Positions 1-12,300 are shown, counted from the first letter of the stretch. The stretch is 64,000 nucleotides of DNA from Polytrichum commune (GCA_950295325.1 OX485804.1:48606001-48670000); one strand, 5' to 3'. A program made the numbers and translations. The notes: generated by a model from the letters alone, not told the origin.

Positions 1-160
1 TGCTCTAGAAAATTATTGTGACCCACAATAATAGCACTATTTAGTGTACTTAATACTAAATCTAAATAGGGAAGGAAAACTTATCTTAAATGTAGTTGTA
101 GTGGGCTCACTCCAACACAAAGTGTGCCTCTTTGTCAACTACATTTTCATAACAAAGCTA

Positions 161-1120
161 CACTGAATATAATATTTAGTGTCATACGGCAACTTTTCGA
201 ATGACACTTCTTCTAAATAAGTGAAGAAAGACTCTCACGAATGATGGATGAGTTCATCCATTGGCCAAAACCCTACCTTTTGTTGCCACCAACTTGTGAT
301 GAAACATTTGTCATGGAAGATTGAAATTTGGATGATAAATCACTTGGTAAGTGACAGTAATTGCAATACTGTAAATCTATAATCCCCCAAAGAATTCACA
401 AGGAATGACAAATAATGTTGGGTTCACGTCTAGTGTTGGCAACACTTAGGGCCACTTCACACATGAGCCAAGAGCCATGACCTTGTAATGGTGAGGACCC
501 TTGACTCTCATCCAAAGGCCGTACCATGGGTGTTGGGAAAGCCATTTTATGTAGTCTTGGGCCCTCAAGCATAGTGTGAAGTGAGAATGAACCATGTTGC
601 GGGACCATTGCATATTTAGTTGGCGGAAAAAGAGGGGAGGATTTGGCTTAATATAATATGTCTCCAACTTTTTCAATTTAAGATAATTACTTGGTGGTGT
701 TTGTCTGTCCTGGAATCTGTCTTGGAATCTGTTATGGAATATGCCATGCAGTCTGTCTTGAAATCTGTCCTGCTGGAAAAAATATTAAAAAAGTTACGGT
801 CTCCCGGAATTTGCGTCAAGCCCACTCTTGGAAGTGGGTTTGGCGCAAATTCCGGTAGACCATGCGCCCTTATCCACAACCAACCATGTAGGACTCCATG
901 TAGACTTTTCATCCACAAATTTTTCTTTGGACCTTTAGGCCTTCACCTCCTAGTGTGAAGTGAACTTGGACGATCTCTGCCTTTTCAACCAATGAGAGCT
1001 CTTACATTGCCATGGTCAAGGGCCTTCAGCCTTGTGTGTGAAGTGGCCCTTACACCGCGGTTTACAAGTAGTATTGAGCAAGGCAACTAGAAGCGGTGAC
1101 TCTAAATGTCATAATTAGTG
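161..1120 (-). mobile_element. TA-flanked TIR element (family A, copy 1), split by a MITE
   Basis: This non-coding TIR element is flanked by TA (159-160 and 1121-1122). It is an inverted copy of the family seen intact at 1461-1836 and 11500-11897. The outer parts are 161-448 and 1053-1120. The terminal repeat begins CACTGAATATAATATTTAGT and is itself nearly palindromic. Removing the 449-1052 insertion restores an alignment to the uninterrupted copies across the junction. The TA duplication suggests a mariner or Stowaway-type origin, but no transposase is present, so the superfamily is inferred. Confidence 0.8.
449..1049. mobile_element. PIF/Harbinger-like MITE (family T, copy 1)
   Basis: This 601-bp element has terminal inverted repeats starting GGGCCACTTCACACATGAGC and ending with the complement. 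It is flanked by TTA at 446-448 and 1050-1052. A TWA 3-bp duplication with GGG-start ends is typical of PIF/Harbinger (Tourist) elements. It has no transposase. Inside are short direct repeats of a TGGAATCTGTC-like unit (about 709-775), an A-rich tract (776-792) and a strong hairpin at about 803-857 (arms CCGGAATTTGCG and its complement). It is nearly identical to 38340-38941. Short open frames inside it are probably incidental. Confidence 0.9.
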
Positions 1121-1122
1121 TA

Positions 1123-1460
1123 TCATAATCTTTGATCCCTATAAATTATTGCAAAGGGAGTGTATATTAAATTATGGAGCAATTGGTATCCTAATCCTGC
1201 TTCTAATTCAAGGCAGGTGAAAACGTTGCCGATCCGCTAGTTTCCTGCCACTAATCCGTGCCAAATTCTCTATTTGAAGGCCTTGAAGTTCATGCAAATA
1301 GCTCCATTGGCTAACTACGAGTGACTCCCTCATTAACCTCAAAACTGGATATAATTCTTTAGCTTCCGAATCACCCACTCCTTGTATCCTGGCCCTATTG
1401 GGTTATATTCTCCCTCACTTAACTGTGTACTAATAAGGTACGTGGGATCTTAGATGGCCA
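1123..1460. other. Intergenic stretch, nothing recognised
   Basis: This AT-rich sequence between two family A elements has no coding signal, structural RNA or clear repeat. Confidence 0.5.
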
Positions 1461-1836
1461 CACTAAACACCATATTTAGTGTCTCCCATTCTAAGTGTCT
1501 TGCTCAATACTAATTGTAATCCATGGCATAGTGTCACCAACGTTAAATGTTAACCCAACATTATTTGTCATTCCTTGTAAATTTTTTTTGGGGGGATAAT
1601 AGGTTTACAGTGTTGCAATTACTCTCACTTACCAAGTGATTTTTCATTCAAATGTCAATCATCCATGACAAATGTTTCATCACAAGTTGGTGACAAGAGG
1701 AGGTAGGATTTTGGCCAATGAATGAACTCATCCATCGTCCATGACAATATTTGTTCACTTATTCACAAGAAGTGTCATGCGAGAAGTTGCCGTAGTGACA
1801 TCAAGTACCATATGACACTAAATACCATATTTAGTG
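1461..1836 (+). mobile_element. TA-flanked TIR element (family A, copy 2)
   Basis: This 376-bp copy starts CACTAAACACCATATTTAGT and ends with the inverse, followed by TA. The left flank is CA rather than TA, probably a point change. The internal sequence aligns along its length with 11500-11897 and, reversed, with 161-1120. It does not code for protein. Confidence 0.8.
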
Positions 1837-1844
1837 TACATTTT

Positions 1845-2170
1845 CCAACTAGTGTAGCCCACTTCTCCTAGGATGTGAAACACGCGATTAGTACGAGATG
1901 TGTTGGGACGGCCTTTGGACACTTTCTTTTGGGCTCCCACAATTTCATGGTCACGACTCTTGGCTCGTGTGTGAAGTGGCCCCTTAATTGTGTTGACCAT
2001 TGAACCTAGAACGATTTTTAAAATTCTAAACACGCAGTCCAGTATCTTTCATACACATGTCTTTGGAGTATCTGTTCTGGGAGGCACACCTAACCACATA
2101 CCACTTAAATATAGGTGTCCGATTAAGACAAGTAACCGAATTAGGCACGTCGACCTAATTACTAGGGCAG
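1845..2170 (+). repeat. Dispersed repeat family C, copy 1
   Basis: This is a moderately diverged dispersed repeat. Its recognisable blocks are a start with CCCACTTCTCCTAGGA, then AACACGCGATTAGTACGAGATG-like sequence, then CCACATACCACTTAAATATA and GGTGTCCGATTAAGACAAGT. The same blocks recur at about 31798, 35325 and 60940, and in reverse at several places. It is interrupted by a family T fragment at about 1900-1983. The class is unknown: no LTR primer site, terminal repeats or protein were found. Confidence 0.6.
1900..1983 (+). mobile_element. Solo right-end fragment of family T MITE
   Basis: About 80 bp match the right end of the element at 45694-46192, with the block TTTCTTTTGGGCTC, a TTTCATGGTCACGACTCTTG-like part and the terminal GTGTGAAGTGGCCC. 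No left TIR was found nearby. It lies inside dispersed repeat C copy 1. A second fragment with almost the same left breakpoint is at about 4963-5042. Confidence 0.7.
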
Positions 2171-3340
2171 CCACAGCCTGGGCGGAATCTTGTAAAGCGG
2201 CGGGCAAATAACAAGTGGAAATTAGTGGCATCGATGGACGGATGCCACTAAGCCGAAGGGTTATTTTAAGCATGCAGAAATTGCTCCAAGGTTCTCATTG
2301 TAATCACATGGGCACTAAAATTGGTCCGACCATCAGTTGTTGATGTTCCCATGCATACCGTAGTGTATACAAGATTATGCCATCCCATTCAATAATTTTA
2401 ATAGTAATACTAAACAATATTAATAATAGTATTATTATTACGACCCCATTATGTAAATTATCCTTGAGGGAGCCTTTGACCGAGCAACAAATTAACAAGT
2501 GTGGAGGAATCACGGGTGTCAACGTTCTAAAGACCGGATAAGGTCGAGGCATCCGTAGTTGACCGTGTCCATTCAACCGCTCACTAGAGTCATGTAACGC
2601 TGATATGGGTGAGATCTATGGTTTTTTAGGGGAGCAGGGTTTATGTTTATGTGGTGGCAGTTTGTGATTGATTACCCTCATAAGAGTTATGATAATTGTT
2701 GTAGTTGAGCATTAGAATGTAGATGAATGGTTAGGGGTCAACCTGGATATCGACTATGTATTTCCCTAACTTTACCATTTCATATCCATGAAAAAAAAAT
2801 AAAAAAATTGCATTCACCTAAGAATTTGTTTATCTTTGCAAGAAAACGATTCCATGCTATTACTCCTCCTAAACATATGCAAACTTTCTTATTTATCGGT
2901 TATAGATGCCTCAACCTTATTTTGGAAGTCCAATCTTTTGGAGACACTTGTGAGAGAGTTGGGCATTTTTTTTTTGCATCTAGGCTTGCTTTCAAGCTTA
3001 GCAAGTCTTATATAACATCCTCTATTTAGAGGCCTTCCCATTGTCCTATGTATCTTTGCATCCTTCAAACACCGGGAGGGTGGATGGGACCATCCTTCAA
3101 GTAAGTATTATGTCTAGCAACATCAAACTACCTAGGAGCATACTCGCATTCATTTGTGTTCCTCAAAGCAAGTAGTTACGGCCGCAAGTTTAGGCCTCTT
3201 ATGGTTTACCTTCTTTGTATCAAAAGAAAGTATTTGTACTAAGTAACTAGTAACCATCCTCCACATTAAGTTCAAAATGTAATGAATTTCAGTTTATGGT
3301 GATGTGCTAAAATACTTACTTATAAATTCCATAAGGGAGG
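2171..3340. other. Intergenic stretch without recognised gene
   Basis: This AT-rich sequence contains a few short open frames (for example 2727-3029 on the plus strand, 100 codons) with low-complexity composition and no recognisable domain. No RNA gene or TIR pair was found. Confidence 0.4.
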
Positions 3341-3346
3341 ATTGTT

Positions 3347-3363
3347 CATATATATATATAGAG

Positions 3364-3398
<35 letters not shown>

Positions 3399-3400
3399 AC
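3347..3400. repeat. Compound TA/CA/TA microsatellite
   Basis: An AT dinucleotide run is followed by about 13 CA units and another TA run. Confidence 0.95.
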
Positions 3401-4962
3401 ACCATATGAATGTGATCCTTTGATGCCTTGCAACCTTGTTTTTGTGACAATTTTCAAGCCTAAAACCCTTGAGTACAAACTCTCATAACATGTCTTAATG
3501 TGCAACATCCCCTTGTCCTCTAAGGCTAAAAGTTGATGAATCCACCCTCACAAGCATTAAAAATACCTCCTCCAATATGAACCAAAAAGCAATCGGTCCA
3601 AACATCCACTCAATATTGAAAATTGCTACTTGCTTTGTTGATTCTATCTCCTACACTTGTGAAAACAACCATCATCATCAATCTGGCATAGATTGTTATT
3701 TGGCAACTTTAATTGATTATTGTGTGATTAGGTGAAGGTCAAAGAACAAACACCATAAAGAACACACGCTTACAAGAGATCGGACCACGTCTTCAGATTT
3801 TATTAATTACTCAACATTCAATAGTGAACACAAGTGGAAGGACCTATGCATTCATTGAAAAAACCAACAACCATGGACTCCTGATGACAAAAATTGAATT
3901 AGAGTAAGTTCAATTCTCAATCCGATTTGTGTTGATGCTTCATCAGAAATGTAACTATTGCAACACGCATTTTGTTGTGTAGATCAAAGTTGGAGAACGT
4001 TAAAAACAACCTCCATAACACCAACGCACCTTAAGTCACCAACCACGTGGCAAGTGAAATTTGCATGAAACTTGGGGGAGGAGAGGTGTTTTGGATCTTT
4101 GGAAGCCCGGCTAGTCCATTCCATCACGTGGCTTTCACAAGGGCCAATATCACAATTTGTACCAAATGAACTTGCGTGAGCATGCCAACATTGCAACAAC
4201 ATTGTTTAGGAGAGTACAAATGGAGCACTTGTCTCGAGTTCAAGGAGTACCACATGATTGTCATGCATCCGGTCCTCACCTTTGAATGAGGTGTGCAACA
4301 TTGTTGTGGGCATTTCTAACTTCACAAACAATTCTACGTGTTGGATCGACTCTGCAACTATTTCAACAAGTTAATGATTGTGATTCATAAAGTTTGCCAT
4401 TTGAAGTGTCAAAATTGGAGTTGAGATGCCAAATATATGAAGGGGAAGGGGGGGGGGGGGTTAGAGTAAAGGCTATGATTTATCGTTAATAGCACACATA
4501 CTAGACCGTCCCAATTGTGTTACTTCTATCATCATGAGGTCATGAACCCTAAAACCTAAGATCCATAAGCCAAGACCTACGTCAGTTGTAGTATGGCCAT
4601 GAGGTTTGATTTATAAACAAAAATCATTGAATCACACCCCCATGTGTTACGTACCATTCACATCGTTGAGATTTACAAGTGTGTTTGCAAGGCCACGTGA
4701 ATTCTTTTATTTTGGATTGATAATTGTTGACATTGGTGTATAGGATGGGAAGGTGGAATGGGTGGGGCAACATATTTGCACGCATTCATGTTATGTATCT
4801 ACCTTAGCAAATGTTTGAATGATCATGATCGCTACGCCATCTGAATGGGTACATTTGTGTTAATGCGAAGGCCAAATACGAGGTTGCATTATGACTTCCA
4901 CATTAAAGACTTAAACTTGCACTTGAGGGTCCGTGACCACCTTACATGATTTTGGAGATGAC
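3401..4962. other. Intergenic stretch with a dispersed repeat copy and a G13 run
   Basis: It contains a reversed copy of dispersed repeat C (about 3722-3990, with blocks shared with 19440-19680 such as AAACACCATAAAG and GTTGATGCTTCATC) and a 13-G homopolymer at 4448-4460. No gene was recognised. Confidence 0.5.
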
Positions 4963-5042
4963 TTGGGACGGCCTTTGGACACTTTCTTTTGGGCTCTCAC
5001 AATTTCATGGTCACAACTCTTGGCTCGTGTGTGAAGTGGCCC
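4963..5042 (+). mobile_element. Second solo right-end fragment of family T MITE
   Basis: About 80 bp are nearly identical to 1900-1983 and end in GTGTGAAGTGGCCC followed by TTA. No matching left TIR was seen. The left breakpoint falls at almost the same element position as in the 1900-1983 fragment. Confidence 0.7.
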
Positions 5043-5045
5043 TTA

Positions 5046-6950
5046 AGCACTACGGAAATTCACAGGACAACTAAAATTGGTTGAAATAAATAGTATGGGT
5101 ACTCAACCTTTCAAGGCCCAAACCTTTTTCACATAGTGGCACAAATTCTTCATTTGCTACAAAATGAAGGTTGCGAGGTTAGCATAGGAAGAAAAAACAA
5201 CTTTTTGAGCAAGCCTAGTGATGTTCATTTCTAGGTTATGTTTGTACGGTTGGTGGCCTCGTAGAAAGAAAGAAAATAAACCCGTATTTAGGTGTTGGCA
5301 TGAATGTGAGCCCATTGACCTTGTGCTGATTGCAGTATTCTGTGATGCAATGTAAGGTGTTTTGCCTCCTTTGGGAGGTGGCCTCGTATAATTTGTGAAC
5401 CTCAATGTAAGCATTTTGAAGCAAAGTATTCACCGATTGTGGCATTGGTTCCCCTGAAAACTCGGACCAAGATCGCCACTAAAATCCTTGGAATAGGTCA
5501 CATGTCAATGAGCACATTATTTGGGACTATGGTATATATCAATCAATGGGGGTTACCATTTGGGATTTTGTAGTGCTATGATTTTTTACCTTTTGTGTTT
5601 TGTAATAGTCTATAAAGTTTACATTATACTTGTACTAAAAGTGTATACTCTAGAAATTCATCCCTGGTACAAAAGGAAAGCACACACATAGTACAACTTT
5701 GAATGAATATCCACATGAATTGAGATAGAAATGTGTATTATGTCGACAATTTACATCATTGGTTTTGAAACTTGTAATCATCCACTTCATGAACAGTCTA
5801 TGGACTTCCACGTCAGGGTTGTTGACATAGACTGCATTGATTTTCTTCGCTATGCCGTATGCTTTTATATTGTAAGTCATGCATACAATTCAGTTCATAT
5901 CAAATGAATGATTTTCATCGTTTGTTTGCTCTTAGGTAAAATTCTCTATACAATTGCAACATTCAAACTAAAAGAAAATGGGAGAGAAATGGGAAAAATT
6001 CTTAGGTTTTTTTCTTTAGATTTTGTCACACATACATTTTTATACTTGTCACACATGCACTAGGTTTTCCATACTTTGTCATTACCATCTACACTAGCTA
6101 TTGGCAAGTCACTTGTCTACTTACATGTTGAAATAATATATCTTCTAATGGAAAGCAAATGACTCTATTAGGCGAAAGTGAAATAAATCATATAATATTG
6201 AATCATTAAATCTCACTAAAGTTTTAGTCACTCTTAATAGAATCCCAAACTATAGGATCCACTTGTTCGATCCCATTCAAAAGTTCTTTCATTGAGGACG
6301 TTGACGGCATTCTTAGTTTAATACAACTATTCCAATAAAAACATATTTGAAAGGCATTTTGGAGTAGAACTTGTGGCTTGAATCTTACAAGTCTCAATAT
6401 ATGGAATTGGGATGGATTTAAAGAATCCTCAAGAGTGTTCAGTATCCTTTGCCATGAAATCAAATTACTGATTGAAGGTGGTGAAAATGAAGTCAAGAAT
6501 TTCATAGTACAAATGGATTAATCCTTGAGAAGGATTTCAATATTCTATGTACATGAGATAATATTCTTGTAATTCAAGAGACATTTCCGCCAAGCTTTTC
6601 GAAACCAACATGGCATTTCATTGGTTATTGTTACACTTTGTAGAATCTATGAGAGAAATATAATATAAAAGGATTTGAACCTCTATAGCTCAAATTTGAG
6701 ACTTTTTTATTTTATTTTTCTTTCAACCGTAACAGTACAGTTTGGGAGACGATATTTGGAATTTCACCCAAATCAATATCTTGTTCATTGACTAGAAGGA
6801 TGGTTGAAGAAACTATAAGAATGTCAAAAGTAACCGAAATGGAAAAAGAAGAAGGCCAAAAAGCAATCGTGTTGGGAAGATAGCAAAAGTATAGTTGGGA
6901 GAGACCCACCATTGCCATTGAGTTAGCATAAGATGAAGAGATTACATTCT
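5046..6950. other. Intergenic AT-rich stretch
   Basis: No recognised gene, RNA or TIR element was found. The open frames here (up to 93 codons) have no motif and show no plant splice context that I can support. Confidence 0.4.
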
Positions 6951-6953
6951 TTG

Positions 6954-7528
6954 GGGTTGTTTATACCATGGACCATGAAGTCGTCCCAAGGTCCTGTAAA
7001 ATTTGGGATTGGTTGTTAAACTCGTCCCGGGACCACTTTAGTTTACACCAAGGGAAAAACGTCAGAGTGACCATGGAGTTTGAGGTCCCGAAAAGACATA
7101 TTTTAAGGCCTACATTATCCACTGACATGGTCCAACGGGTTTTGCGGTGGGAGAGGCAAAAGAGGTGCTCTAGTAGAAAAATGGCAAGGGCCCATGGCAA
7201 AGAAATGTTGTTATGATAAAATTTTAATGAAAGTTTTTTGGGGAAAAGAAGAGGACGACATAACAAGACAAGAGAATGGTCAATCATTTTTTCTTTTCTT
7301 TTTTCCTTCCGAAAACTGCCCTTTTTGGACATATATTAAAAAAATCAGCACATTCACTTTTTGGTGCATGGTCATTCCTCTTGGTCCACATTTGGTTTAC
7401 ACCTAGTGAATTGCCCAAAGGCTTTGTAGATTTTTAAAAAAAAATTAAACCACGGAAGTTGGACCGTGAAGTCAGACCATGAAAAAAGGCCATCTTCCAT
7501 GGTCCGACTTTATAATGTAAACCGGCCC
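6954..7528. mobile_element. TIR element of the GTTTACA type, copy 1
   Basis: This 575-bp element has imperfect inverted ends: the left reads GGGTTGTTTATACCATGGAC and the right is the complement of GGGCCGGTTTACATTATAAA. It aligns along its length with 50365-50945, sharing ACCATGAAGTCGTCCC and, near the right side, AAACTGCCCTTTTTGGACAT-like sequence. No clean target duplication is visible. Open frames within it (for example 6961-7332, minus strand) probably reflect element sequence rather than a gene. Confidence 0.65.
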
Positions 7529-8340
7529 TCACTTACTAAACCTACCATCTAGTATCCATTACCTATACTAGTTTAAACCAAAGCCCTAATAACTTTATCC
7601 CAAGTTTGAGACAAAGTCAATAAAATAAGTTATGTGATGAAAGTATCCCTAAGGTTGGAGAACGTGTCTTGGGAAGCCGCAAGGCCCAACAAACCAACCA
7701 AACCCAAGCCACGAGTCATGAGCACCATCCCATTGAGCCAAAAATGATGCTAACGGGACCAACGGGAAGCTCGTATTTCCGAAAGTGCACAAACACATTC
7801 TCCTTTAGAATCCCTCAAAGACACGAACGAGTTTATTCCCGACATGGAGTCACCAAAAGACCTATTTAACACCTCAAGCTTCCAAGCATGCCAATCACCC
7901 GGCTTACCCCCCAACCACATTCGTGTAGACCACACAAGAGTTGTCGAGAAATAAATTAGAGCCACTTTACACTATGGTCAAGTGCGGCCTCCGTGAGATA
8001 GAAAAGAGGAATAACATTGACGTCATGGCTAAATGGGCCACGTCCATGACATTACGAGGGCCTCCGAAACTCATCCGAAGGCGATATCATGAAATTTTGA
8101 ATTTGAGTTTTGTGTGGATATGGACCTCAAAGTGTGGTGTAATTACACTAGTTTGGACTTGTGCCGTCCTAGCTCGTTTGCACCCGTGAGAGAGAGAGAG
8201 AAACTCCGGTCTACAAGGGGCTGGCGTGAATAAAGTGTCCGTTCGTAATGCCAATGAACCCGATGGCCACTGGACAAGGGGACACTGGGACAATACTACT
8301 CTCCCCTTTCGAGGATGGACACTATAGTGACACACTATAC
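7529..8340. other. Intergenic stretch
   Basis: No supported gene. Around 7970 the sequence resembles a very degenerate family T left end (CCACTTTACACTATGG), but no partner end could be fixed. Confidence 0.35.
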
Positions 8341-8344
8341 TAGT

Positions 8345-8555
8345 TCCTAGCTAGCCACTAGTGCCTTGAAGATACCGGACATGGTATCCCCCCAAAGGGC
8401 TTTGAGGTACCCATACAACAAGGTCCAAGGACCCCCCACCATAGTTGGGTGGACTAAGGTGGTGAGCACCACGCCGGCATGGGGAATAGAACCCACAACC
8501 TCCTCATTGGGGGCCATGAGCCTAACCACCAAGCCAAGGCCCGTGGTGCACCCGT
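8345..8555 (-). mobile_element. tRNA-derived SINE-like element
   Basis: On the minus strand the sequence has a good RNA polymerase III box A (TGGCTTGGTGGTTAGG, plus-strand 8521-8536). About 30 bases downstream is box B GGTTCTATTCC (8483-8493), so the spacing is tRNA-like. The tRNA-like head is followed by an unrelated body of about 140 bases toward 8345. The boundaries and target duplication are uncertain. A functional tRNA is unlikely because no anticodon or acceptor stems fold convincingly. Confidence 0.6.
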
Positions 8556-9740
8556 GAATATGAGTTAGTTGCTTGAATTCATTCTTTAAAAGAGTTTTTT
8601 CTCTTCTTTCTACCTAGCCCATCTCCCCCCCCCCCCCCCAAAAAAAAAAAACTAGGTTGCATGTCACCCCGGGCCACCACTTTCATTGGCAATTTTGAAA
8701 TTGGTTGTCTATATAGTGAACTTGGTTCACAATTCCAATGAAATCGGTAGAACCTAGCACTAAATTGGTATGTAAAATCATGAACTTGAGTTTGCACTTC
8801 TGTGAACTCATCTTACCAAAGGAGTATCAATTGGTTCGGAAGATTCATGAAATTGCTGGAGGCAAAAGCCCACTAACATGAAATCGAGTTGTACCACATG
8901 TCAAGTCGGTTTAAAACATCATAAAACTAATTACAAAGGTTCATAAAATTGCTAAAACACTCTAGTAACATTGATTGGAACCTTCATGAGATTGAATTTA
9001 CACTTATGCAAAGTCATCTTACCGAAGGAGTATTTGTTGTGTACTATATTTTACACCCGTTCAAACCTCCTTGGTCCCTTAGACCCCCAATCTCTAGTGC
9101 AAAGTGCCCCTTATTATTCCCTTGGTTCCTTTGATGCAAAACAAAACGCCACGGCCTTCACTTTCCAAGTTCAATGTATGCTCGATATCTAGAACCGGGG
9201 AAATGTTGGTACCGTTGACTTGGTAGCTCAAGTGAAGTACCAAATGACGGATTTCGGTCCTTATGAGATTCGGTGCTTGTAACGTAACCGCCTCCGATTT
9301 GTTGGCTTCAAGGGTTGTACCAATGTACATCATTTCCAACTCCTAACTCGAATGCATATATACGGGATTCGCACCATTCCAAGACCACCTCACACCTTTG
9401 AGGATCACATGAAACAAAATCCATTTTCTATCGACTTTTGTGGGATTGAGTGAGGGTCTCACATGTCACACCGTGATTGGTAATCCTTAAAATATTGATG
9501 AGTGGCGGAGAGCCGTCCATGTTCTTGAACGGACAAAGAGTATGGAAGGGAGATGAGGGCGGGGTTCGCAACAAATGGAGAGAGAGATTCTTGATCATAG
9601 CAAGAGGACCGAAAGTAGATTTACATACATAATATTGTATTACAATCATATCAAATGATTTTATTGATAACATGCTAGTTGTGTTGTATGCTTATTTGGA
9701 CCATGTATATTTAATGTATGTATATCAAACCTTGGTTGTT
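8556..9740. other. Intergenic stretch with C15/A11 homopolymers and a diverged duplication
   Basis: It contains a C15 run at 8625-8639 followed by an A run. There is also a diverged direct duplication: about 8770-8830 resembles 8985-9035, sharing ATCTTACC(A/G)AAGGAGTAT. The 81-codon minus frame at 9094-9339 has no recognisable domain. No gene is supported. Confidence 0.4.
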
Positions 9741-11497
9741 TGTAGGGATTCTATCCCATCATGCTATATTTGCATGTTGATTCATCATCAAGATAAGTTG
9801 TTTCTAGTAATGTAGATGGGATTAACATGGAAGTTAATCTTTTAGCAAAGTAGTTAGATTTACGATTGTAAACATCAAAGGTCATCTTAATTAAGGAGAA
9901 GGTACTAGCCAAAATAGGATGAAAAATCCTTTGGAATATTGTAGCCACACAAAAAGACTGTTGTCCAAGCTAATAGAACTTCCTATTGGATTTAAAAGCA
10001 TATCATAAGAAGTGTCAGGAATCTTGATGTAGTACACAATCACTAACTACTGAAATATACAAATGAACTTTAAACAAATAATTGAAAAAAAACTATATCT
10101 TTAGGAAAATTAAGATAGAAAAAACCTTGGATTGTTATTGAGTTCCTTAAACTAGTGAGAGATCACTCCTTATAGACACTAGAGATGTTTTCCTTGAGAC
10201 TCATTGCCCTCGGTTATGTTGTCTTAAGTTATAACCAAGACCTAGGTACATCTCATGTGCTCATTGATTTCATGTGGTGCATGTGAGCTCGGTGTAAACT
10301 CCCCAAGTGGAGAAAACTTTGGCACAATTCATGGTGAATGTCATGGTGTTGGAGCCAAATATAGGGCACATGTAGATGCTTAGTTAGGCACATCCACAAC
10401 AACCTAGCCTCACAAAGCCAATTCATTCGGTGTCGTGCTTGGCTAGGACTCTCCACTCGCGGAGACCTCAACCACCAACTTTGGTTGGAACCGTTGCCGC
10501 CGCACTCCCTCGCATCGAATCTTGCCAAAAATTCAATACGATTATTCTCCCTCTTTATTAGGGCATATTTGGTCGCGCAAGAAAGTGTCGTGTTATCCAA
10601 TAGTCGTATTCTCGGTGATATGACATGTTTTAGCCTCAAATGTTGTTCTATCAAGTATTTTTTTGAAGAAAATGGCCTACTTCAATGTAGAATGTCATTT
10701 TGTATACATTATGAAGATACATAAGTATGAAATGACACTTGTATTGCAAAATAATAATGCGCGCAACAAATCCCAAGGATTTTTTAATTGTGTTCCTGAG
10801 TATTAATCACATCTGAACCTTGAAATATATGTGGGTCCCACCATGTATGCATGTTAATTACCTCGTTTATATGACGAATCGAGCCTACCATGGTTGTATT
10901 ATGAGCATTGTAGTTGTAGTACGGAAGTAAATTAACACTAGAAAGTGTGGTCAACGGGAAATGCATCGTAGAGTTGAGGTGTCGTATAATCAAGTATCAT
11001 AATATGGAGGTTAGATTGTACTTTCATTTTGTGTGTTATCCGTCCTCAAACCATGAAACAATGCCTTCAACCCCATTGTCATGTCTAACGTTTGGGCCAT
11101 TCCCAATGCTCTTGGTACTTAAAATGGATACATGCTCAGGGTGACTTTCCATGTAGGTTGCTTGCTCAATAACTCTAGATAATATTGGGTTGGTTGTGCT
11201 CTCATGTAGATAAACAAAGCAACCAACCAACCACAATTTGGTGGCCTACTAGAATGTGGAGGGCCGTGGCCTTGGGTCGTTAGACTTCCATGTGCCCACT
11301 AAACACTTGAAATAACAATAGTTGGCTGACACATACAAATACCACCCCACAGGATACCATCTACATTTGACCTTTTTCCCACTAGATGTTGGTGGACGAG
11401 TGGCCTACATGGAAACTCGCCCTTAATCCACTGAATTGAGGAATCACGTTATCCCTAGTAAAATGCCTCTTGGTGTTCTTCTAGAACAAAGAAGAAC
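9741..11497. other. Intergenic stretch
   Basis: The longest open frame is 133 codons on the minus strand (10253-10654). It has no motif I recognise, and histidine- and arginine-rich tail composition suggests chance. No RNA gene or TIR pair was found. Confidence 0.4.
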
Positions 11498-11499
11498 TA

Positions 11500-11897
11500 C
11501 ACTAAATATGATATTTAGTGTCACCAATTCTAATTGTCTTGCTCAATACTAATTGTAAATTGCGATGTAGTGTCACCAACACTAAATGTTAACGCAACAT
11601 TATTTGTCATTCCTGCAATTTTTAGAAGAAAAAAAATGTTTTTTTTTTTCTTTTGGGGGGGGGGGGAGGGGGGGTTTATAAATTTATAGTGTTGCAATTA
11701 CTATCACTTACCAACTAATTTTTCATCCAAATTTCAATCAATCATCAATGACAATATTTCATCACAAGTTGATGACAAGAGAAGGTAGGGTTTTGCCAAT
11801 GGATGTACTCATCCATCACTTATTCACAAGAAGTGTCATCCAAAAATTTACTATAGTGACATAAAATACCTTATGACACTAAATATCATATTTAGTG
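11500..11897 (+). mobile_element. TA-flanked TIR element (family A, copy 3)
   Basis: This is the best-preserved copy. It starts CACTAAATATGATATTTAGT, ends with the inverted CATATTTAGTG, and is flanked by TA on both sides (11498-11499, 11898-11899). It carries an internal T run and a G12 run at 11655-11666. It is non-coding. Confidence 0.85.
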
Positions 11898-12026
11898 TAG
11901 TTGTGTGTTGCACATCTAACAACGTGCTTCAACCTCTTTGTCTATTGCAAATTAACAGACTAGCCTCCACCTTTGTACACGAATTGAAGCAATTTCACCC
12001 AAAAATCTTAAATCCACACCCGTGTA

Positions 12027-12300
12027 TCAATCACCGTTTTTTTTTTTTTTTTCACAAATTGAAAAATCAATTGCAAGAAGAACACAACATACAATTACCC
12101 CAGGAGAATCAACAATAATGTCCATTTGAGGTTTAACTTTTAAAGTAATATCTAAATTGTTATGGGTCACAATAAGACCATTGACGCCCCAAATCGAGTC
12201 AAATTCTTGAAGGACATCTGGTAGGCAGCGTCCGGGGCCTTTTCCAAGTCCAAGAGAGTACGTTTCCACTCGATCGGTCACCGTGTCAAAGCTCATGTTG
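12027..12300 (-). other. Possible retroposed coding fragment with A-rich tail
   Basis: The minus strand reads an open frame of 89 codons, starting MSFDTVTDRVETYSLGLGKG and containing LPDVLQEFDSIWGVNGLIV. It runs into an A-rich tail (plus-strand T run at 12038-12051). I do not recognise the protein. The sequence just before the tail (TTCTTGCAATTGATTTTTCA on minus) is shared with 18930-18990, which also ends in an A-rich tract. This suggests a common retroposon 3' end. It could equally be part of a LINE or a processed pseudogene. Confidence 0.3.

Noticed and set aside
8483-8536. Functional tRNA gene on the minus strand
   Set aside because: Box A and B are good, but the acceptor and anticodon stems do not fold convincingly; a SINE head fits better.
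10253-10654. 133-codon minus-strand open frame as a gene
   Set aside because: No recognisable domain, biased tail composition and no supported splice or start context.
161-11897. Family A as CACTA (En/Spm) elements because the ends read CACTA
   Set aside because: CACTA elements make 3-bp duplications; several copies here show TA on both sides and no 3-bp repeat.
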